A stretch of 64,000 bases of DNA, taken from NCBI GenBank assembly GCA_015039365.1, contig WION01000182.1:44115-108114 (forward strand), written 5' to 3'. The stretch is from Amanita rubescens. Taxonomy: Eukaryota > Basidiomycota > Agaricomycetes > Agaricales > Amanitaceae. The notes under the pieces are model-generated. The model saw only the letters and a program-made list of their open reading frames with translations. It made no database searches and had not been told where the DNA came from. Positions 56,304 to 64,000 of this stretch are shown here, piece by piece; the first letter of the stretch is position 1, and each line of letters begins with the position of its first letter. Made by a program: the position numbers and the translations under genes.

Positions 56304-58695
56304 TTAGGGTTGGTGGCGTGGCGCCTGGGGAGACCAGCTAGCCTCTTTCCCGATCACGAAAACGACGTCTTCCTCCTCTTCCTCTTCTTCGGCATCGTCA
56401 CCGCGTTCAGCTTCATCGTGTCTCGTTGGAGCTTCGACCGTCGCTTCTGATGCCGATTCACCGTCCTGATCTATCTTGCTTTGTGGTGCATTTGGCAGCA
56501 CAAAACTTTCCCATCCATGCATCCGCACCCAATCATCATGGACTGCCAGCACAGTCGAAAGGGTGAGTACGTCCCTGACGCACTGATAATCGGGTGTTAG
56601 AGTCTTGACGCGGTTAAAGGAAGCCAAGGTCGATATAGGTATCCAACCCTTTGCGTCCATCTGTGCCAAGGAACATGAGATAATCCACGAGTGTATGATG
56701 AATCATACACTTGCCTGCTGTCTAAGGTAATAGTCTTGCGCAAGGTTTTGAGGACTCAGATAATATTCTAACTGACCGAGTAGCCAATAGCGAGTGGAAT
56801 CTAGAGGAAATGATATTTGGGATCGTGGGGCAGGCATTGGAGGAGCTGATGGCGAGGGAGGGACATGCATGAATGTTTGTGGTGGGGGGTAAGCATCGTA
56901 AGGAAACGGGGGCACTTGGTGAGGAGGAGGGGGAGGAGGGGGAGGGGGAGGATAGTAACCATTGACGGTTTCGCCCATCTGGAGGATGGGAGGTTGGAAC
57001 TGAGACGAGGGCATCTGCGATGGGGGAGGGGGATGTCGATGGTGAATCCCTCCGCGATGAGGATAGCCACGATTGTAACCCCTCGGATAGCCATTCGAAC
57101 CACGTCCCCGTCTCCCACTGTAGCCTCCCCTGTCATATGACCCATAGCCTCCCCGCCGCCGATAAGGGCGTTCGCCGTTTCCTTCTCTATCCTCGCGCGA
57201 AGGCTTGGAATCAGGTGCAGCGTCTGGAGGGGGAATATTTGTCCCAGATCCAAAGCCGTAACCATAATCCCTTATTTTAAAAGGATCCGAATCATCCGTG
57301 TCAGCATCACTCGGTAGCGCCACGTTGTTGGCAAGTGCACTGCCCGGTTGGGTCGGCGGTATTGAGCTGTTGAGAGAAACGTCAAAAGGAAGACTGGCGC
57401 TGATGCTAGACAAGGGAGTGACGGCAGAGGAAGAGGCCTGTGTTTCAGGTGCGGAGGGGGTCTCCTTGGGTGAGGAAATCTCACCCTCTGCAAAACCAAA
57501 TTTCCACTTGGACACCTTATCCGTGAGATCAATGACCTTGATGTCTCCAGCGTCAGGCGATGGAGATCCTGTTGTCGATGCCCGACTGTGAGCCTTGGAT
57601 GAACGCGTCCGCGATCGCAATCGAGCGCTTCTTGCTTCAGTTGCGCTCATTCCGATGACAAAGGGAGTATTTTTCCTTTCTATAGGTTCTAATTTGGATT
57701 CAGATGAAGATGATTCGCCTGCAGAGGGAGGGGGTGACGTTGGGGCAGGGGATCGGCTAGAATCAGGAGCGGCTATGCTGCCAAACGTTACTGTTTCTTT
57801 TTTGTGCTTGTCATCGAGCGGTGTTGCGGCGATGTAGCCGGCGACTGCCTGAGAGTCTTCGGGCGGTAGGGGGACCCGTGCAGACTGTTGCACGTAAGGA
57901 GGGTCAGGGTTATATTGTTGCATTGGGTTGCGTAAGGGGTAAGGATAAGACTCGGTTCCGGTGCCATTCCAATAAACGTAAGATTGTTGTGGGGAAGGCA
58001 TGCCATAATCGAAAGGGCCGTAGTACATCGGATAAGGTGCACCCGGGCCGGAGTAAGGGATGTGCGGAGGGGGAGGTGGATAGAGCGGTGGAGTGTTACC
58101 GTGACTTGCGTTGGAGGGGGAATGTGATGAGGAGTTGCGGTAATGGTGAGGGAATGGGGGATGCTGACGGGAAAAGTAAGCGTCTGGATCATATACTGGA
58201 GATGGATATGCGATTGGCACAGAAGCGGTCGCGGTCGAGTCTGCGGCGACCAGATTGTCGGCGTCGTCCAGGGGTAGACGTTTGTTTCTAGGAACGCGAG
58301 GGCTAGACTGGGAGCTACCTGATCTACTGTTGATTCGAGAGTGAGAGACCGAGTGGGAGGCGCTGCCGTTTGTGGCAACGATGGTAGTTTTTGAGTGTTG
58401 GCCGTTCTTTGGTAATGTCATGGGCGGCTGGGCGTGTTCGGCCCATTTTTTGTCGTCTGAAAAGATAGTAAGCTTTGAGGAAAGAAACGAGGAAGAGAAA
58501 CAAACTCTTTGGCTGCTTTGTGGATGATTTACCGACTTCTGGCCAAGCGTCGGTGTCATCGAGGACGGGGACGGTGACTCGATCTCTGTCACGATTATGA
58601 AAGATACGAACGACGAATGGATCGTCACGAGCTGCAGCGGCGGCGGCGGCTTTGCGGGCATCCCAGACGTTGACTGGATGAGAGGACGCAGGCAT
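56304..58695 (-). CDS. La-domain RNA-binding protein (LARP1/SRO9-like), 753 aa
   Basis: The exons are 58695-58533, 58456-56715 and 56660-56304 (2,262 bp). The N terminus 'VNVWDARKAAAAAAA' and 'LDDTDAWPEV' matches the short N-terminal motif of fungal LARP1-like proteins. A long disordered region rich in Pro, Ser, Gly and Tyr follows, with an RGG/RGY box (RRRGGYGSYDRGGYSGRRGR) and poly-Pro. The La motif is at the C terminus: 'YWLLGQLEYYLSPQNLAQDY', then after the intron 'GWIPISTLASFNRVKTLT'. The tail is acidic (EEEEEEED). La motifs of this class bind RNA 3' or 5' ends and regulate translation. The second intron has a GC donor (CAG|GCAAGT at 56714) with a normal AG acceptor. ATG 58695 lies 37 bp from the stop of the upstream same-strand gene. 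Confidence 0.92.
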
Positions 58696-58732
58696 GGCTC
58701 TTTCCGGTTCTCACGAGACAACATTATTGAAT

Positions 58733-59326
58733 CTACTCCGTCGCCGCCGACCCGCCCGTCGTCCCCGCCACCGCCGCCCGTACCTCTTCCAATGCCCGCC
58801 CGAGTAAGTTAAGTCCCCACTTTTCCACCCGTTCCTCCGCCCGCACAGCCCCGAACCCGATTCCCCAAACCCGATCCCGTGGACTCGCCTCCACCAGCCC
58901 CGCCGTCCCCGTCTTTATCAACTTCTGACGCAATGTAACGTTCTGCTCAAACTTGTGCATGTTCCCCTCTCGCACAATCTCCTCCCGCTTCGCAACCCAA
59001 GTGCCCTCATCAAATTCTTGTACCCGGCGTCCAAGCGCTTTCACTTCTGCCATATGTTTCGACGTCACCTCTTGCTTCTCCAACACTTTCCGTGCATTCT
59101 CTTCATCTCCAAATAACAGCGCCTTTTGCACCATCATCCAGTGTTCCGCAGTCGGAAATACGACGCTCTCTGTCTGCCCCCCGATCTTGATCGTCGCCTC
59201 GAATGGAGAATAGTACCACTGCGACATCCAGCCACTGCCCACGTTTATATACCATCGTGCCTGTATGGTACGTTTCACTCACTATTCCTCGTTTGTCTTC
59301 CAGAAAAATATGTACTTTGACTCCAT
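58733..59326 (-). CDS. NADAR-domain (YbiA-like) protein, 181 aa
   Basis: Two exons, 59326-59283 and 59234-58733, sum to 546 bp. Splicing at CAG|TGGCTGG yields 'MESKYIFFWKTNEEYGWMSQWYYSPF' (in part), the usual NADAR start with F-W and S-Q-W/F-x-x-S-P-F. The core shows 'FPTAEHWMMVQKALLF', 'WVAKREEIVREGNMHKF' and 'DRVWGIGFG', all family hallmarks, including the Glu in TAEHWMM. NADAR proteins act on ADP-ribose-type nucleotides or on riboflavin intermediates (YbiA/RibX N-glycosidases). The precise substrate here is unknown. An unspliced reading would start at an internal ATG and lose the N-terminal strand. Confidence 0.9.
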
Positions 59327-59379
59327 GACAGTGCGCGCCAGGTTACAATGTTACATTGCCTAATTTAGCACCATAGCCT

Positions 59380-60580
59380 TCAGGGCACCTTCACGTGTAA
59401 ATATTCAACGAGCGCCTCCAGCCCCCTGTTTCCGCCCAGTCGCGCAATCTCCTCCCGTACCTGCCCCTCCATCGTCTCCAGAACGGACAATGTATAGTCA
59501 AACGACCGAGTATGCGTCTGCAGATACTCGATCGCGTGAATCTTGAGCGTTGGCGTCGACGGTCGCTTTTGTAGAACATCTTGCGCCACAGCAGCCAGAT
59601 CAGCCAAACAAATTTGACACGTGCCATACATACTCAACACTTGGCGATTTGACGTGTCGGCGTGAATGCTGTGCACGACGGGGAATGAAAATTTCCCTTC
59701 TGTCAAGTCTTCAGCAAATCCCTTGTTGTTCGAATACTGACAGATCCGTCGCTAAACAGAGTTGTCGTTACGGAGAACAGAAACAAGGTACCTCCTTGCT
59801 TTGCAGGTTCATGTAGTCATCCCTTATCTGGAACAACACTCCAATGAGATTAACCAATGAAATGTAATTCCTAGTAGCCAATGAGCTCGAGTCGCTTCAT
59901 AAAATAAGTCTCGGCCCCTACACATCTCGGTTCGTCGTTGCACAGGCCATCATGAGCTTGATCCCGATCCGAAGCAGCCCGCCCGTTTCTGCTCGCGTGA
60001 GCGCATGCCTCGGTGGTGAGCTTGTACCCACTTTGGTTAACCATTGATATGTATTCTTCCTCCGTGGGGCATCTCAGGGAGTCGCGCCACAGTATCTCCA
60101 TTCCTTGGCCACGATGCAAGGAGAGCAGCTCCGCTGTAACAAGTTTGTCTAGGTCATTAGGCGCAGATGCGTCATTTCGTAGCGCAAAAAGTTCTTGATA
60201 AGCAAGAAAGTAGACATAGTTTGCAGCGTTAATGGTCTGCGGAATGCCATAGATCCGGTGTGCTACCGGGTGTCCTCTCCGCAGTTGCGAATCGTCCTCT
60301 ATATCGTCTACCCTGTTCGTGGGTCAAGAATCGAACTGCCAACGTAGACCATTACCCACATGAGACTCGCAGTGTGTAGCATGTTCACGACGTCCGCAAT
60401 GATTTTCAGTTTGTCTGCCGGTACATTCAGCCACAAGTTGAACGCCTCTATAAGTTTTCTCCTGATATCCTTTCCTGGATGCGAGGTGACATATTTGAAA
60501 GGCTCGAGAACAGCGGATTCGTTGACGCTGTCCCATCTTGGGTCTTGCGACAGCACCGAGCGGATGTTGGCGTAATTCAT
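59380..60580 (-). CDS. Geranylgeranyl diphosphate synthase, 316 aa
   Basis: The exons are 60580-60360, 60312-60032, 59988-59922, 59870-59792, 59736-59634 and 59579-59380, with sum 951 bp in phase. It contains '[16 protein letters not shown]', the first Asp-rich motif '[14 protein letters not shown]' (DDxxD), '[16 protein letters not shown]', the second Asp-rich motif '[12 protein letters not shown]', and '[14 protein letters not shown]'. These define trans-prenyltransferases of the fungal GGPP synthase type, condensing farnesyl diphosphate with isopentenyl diphosphate for protein geranylgeranylation and terpenoids. The length matches the family. The start was chosen at the ATG before NYANIRS; an upstream in-frame extension is possible. 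Confidence 0.93.
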
Positions 60581-62476
60581 TGATAAGATATGCGTTTGAA
60601 CCGTGTTTGGCGTCTGCCTCGGGTCCAAACACAGGGGAAAAATCCCTTTGGGAGGTCGTATTTATACTGCAACAAGGAAAGGCATACTCGAATTAAGCAC
60701 AACGCATTTCCAATTTGCCAGTCATCTGGCTTTTGCCAAACCGCAAAACATGATCCTTGTTAAATGTTAATCCGAGCAAATTTACCTCCTCAAGCTTTTC
60801 CCACGCCACGCTGTGTAATTCCGCTCACCCAAACGGTGTTACCCTCCTGGATGATGTCGCTTGATTCAGAGGACAAAAATCGCAGCCAACGGCTACTGGA
60901 CAGCTCTCCAGAATCAAGCTGTTCTATGTCCGAATAATCAAATCACCTGCTTCCAACAGGCTATTCACCGCCAGCAACGGCTGTGCCATATGCTTACTGC
61001 TCAGCATTGTAAGGAGCTTTCAATGGGTATATCTCTCGGATAACTTTCATATCCGCTGTGATGAACTAAATCACGATCATCTAGTAGCGGCGTAGTAGTA
61101 TTCATCCAATTCAAAAGACACCATCTAATCAGAATTGGATACTATTTGCAATTGATCAACAATCTTGACGAACACGGGGCATAACTGCGCGCGGCTTCGA
61201 CGGCGACCGAAATGTCCGCTTACCCTTAGCGACGCAAAGGAGTGAAGCCTGAAGAAAAACGCGAAATTGAAGGAATATGGCCACGAGATTCAATGTCGCT
61301 ACAACTACTACCAAATGCAAAAAAGGTGACGCAAGGAGAATCGTACGTCTGGTGCAGATGATTATGCTACTGCGCACAGGATATCGTCAGCGCGAAAACA
61401 TCATCTTTGTGGCAAAACGAATCAGTCAAAGTCTGTGAAATTGCGATTTAAGGTATTATCTTCTCGATCTCCTTCCATCTCGTCCTTCGTCGGCAATGGC
61501 GGCATGCATATTATCTCCGATATCATTTGTCGGTGGACGGTGATATGATGAATTGATGGATGTGTTTTTCTGCACCCGCGTTCCTGCTGGCACGCGCCGT
61601 ACGTCCACCATCCGGGTCCGGCAAATAAAACATACGTGACATCTCCTCTCAGTTTCTGACAACAATGATGCAGGTGATACAAGTGGCAGACCGATAGAAT
61701 TTGGGCGCACGTTTGAGCTTGAAATGGGTATTGCTATATGTCGGGATCACCGACGCGGTGCCGTACCTGATGGCGACACTAGCATGTGAATCTGTTATTC
61801 CGGCTTCGGGGACGATAAAGTCGCAAAAAAAGCACTTGGAACAGCGGCGTATCCCACTCGTATAGTAAAAGTTCATTGTCTTTTGGTAGTGTTGCGTCTC
61901 TCGGGCGCAAAAAAAGAGCTGCTGCGATCTATGATAGATACCTTGACGGCCCACATCATCCAAATCATCTTTTTCAGTGGCCCTCATTCAACATCAATCA
62001 GTCGTGTGCACTGACATGAAGCAGAACCTGACTACATAGAGCTCTCAAACCCCTGAGTTATAGATTCTCGGAACGTTCGTTGAAAGATCGTAGTCAATAG
62101 CTGTCTTCGGTCTTCACCTAATTCGTACTTTGATTAGTGAGCGTTTGTTCTACTGCCACTCTGTTGGCGAGGCAAACGAACTGTTAACGTTTTAACACTA
62201 AAGTATTTTCTCGCCAATTCAAATAAATGCACATTGCTATCTATCAGATCTCCATGAAGCTCGATTACTCAAGCTGGGACTAGTAATGCAACGGTGATCT
62301 TATAGACCGTTTGGAAATTTTGGCAATCGGCTTGTAATTCTACTTCCCCCTTCGGTCCAATAAAACGCGGCAAGTGTTGAAACAAATTAGAATCGTTGAA
62401 GATCTATCCGCTGAAATGCCAAGGGCTCGTTGAGGCCGACGATGATACTAGACAAGTTGAATTGCGCTATATTAGC
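60581..62476. other. About 1.9 kb without a firm gene
   Basis: On the minus strand at 61.4-62.0 kb there are Cys-rich open pieces ('CSKCFFCDF', 'SATCITCIIV', and in another frame 'CHVCFICRTRMVDVRRVPAG') that might form a small zinc-ribbon gene after splicing, but no unique exon set was found. Another minus-strand piece near 60.8-60.9 kb reads 'LSSSRWLRFLSSESSDI'. Neither is called as a gene. Confidence 0.3.

Positions 62477-64000
<1,524 letters not shown>

Noticed and set aside
57160..58290. Plus-strand and alternate-frame ORFs over the La-protein gene
   Set aside because: Shadows of the low-complexity Pro/Ser-rich minus-strand coding sequence.

Overview
The window reads as nuclear DNA of a basidiomycete (Agaricomycetes-type) fungus. 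The protein-coding genes have many short (about 40-80 bp) GT-AG introns. The recognisable families are fungal: PMP3-type proteolipid, divergent G-alpha, eIF4E2-like protein, LARP1/SRO9-like La protein, fungal GGPP synthase and adenosylhomocysteinase. The transposons (chromovirus, several hAT families, a large Helitron) and the short multi-exon orphan families are also of a type I associate with mushroom genomes. No species is claimed.

Layout. Positions 1-14.9 kb are repeats: a 1.1-kb palindrome (2071-3214), a decayed gene on the minus strand (about 3.8-5.5 kb), a decayed Ty3/gypsy chromovirus on the minus strand (6347-12650) and a separate solo LTR of the same family (12850-13305, with its own 5-bp duplication). 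Positions 14902-43501 are one hAT transposon (hAT1) whose transposase gene is split by two younger insertions. One is a 1.5-kb non-autonomous hAT element (15890-17399). The other is a 23,370-bp element (19071-42440). Both are flanked by exact 8-bp duplications, and removing the large one rejoins the hAT1 reading frame in phase. The 23-kb element has hAT-like ends but no hAT transposase that is clearly its own. It carries a gene-rich stretch (about 20-31 kb): three multi-exon orphan-family genes, an F-box/nucleotidyltransferase-like gene and a 2-oxoglutarate/Fe(II) dioxygenase resembling fungal TET/JBP enzymes. It also contains a further small hAT element (31533-32904) and an uninterrupted 2,412-codon Helitron Rep-helicase-peptidase (34143-41381).

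From 43.5 to 45.8 kb there is more repeat DNA, including a 160-bp tandem array. From 45.8 kb to the end the sequence is conventional gene-dense DNA: a GPI-anchored secreted protein (-), eIF4E2-like (+), a large Cys-rich type I membrane protein (+), PMP3 (-), a divergent G-alpha (-), a La-domain protein (-), a NADAR-domain protein (-), GGPP synthase (-) and, running off the end, adenosylhomocysteinase (-).

How the parts relate. The left two thirds record nested insertions: older elements are inactivated, and every in-frame stop I could place in the chromovirus pol, in the hAT1 transposase and at the end of the dioxygenase gene is TGA, as expected from C-to-T change in CGA or TGG codons. The Helitron has no stop at all. 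The right third is a block of housekeeping and signalling genes: methyl-cycle (adenosylhomocysteinase), isoprenoid (GGPP synthase), translation control (eIF4E2-like, La protein), G-protein signalling and membrane or cell-surface proteins.
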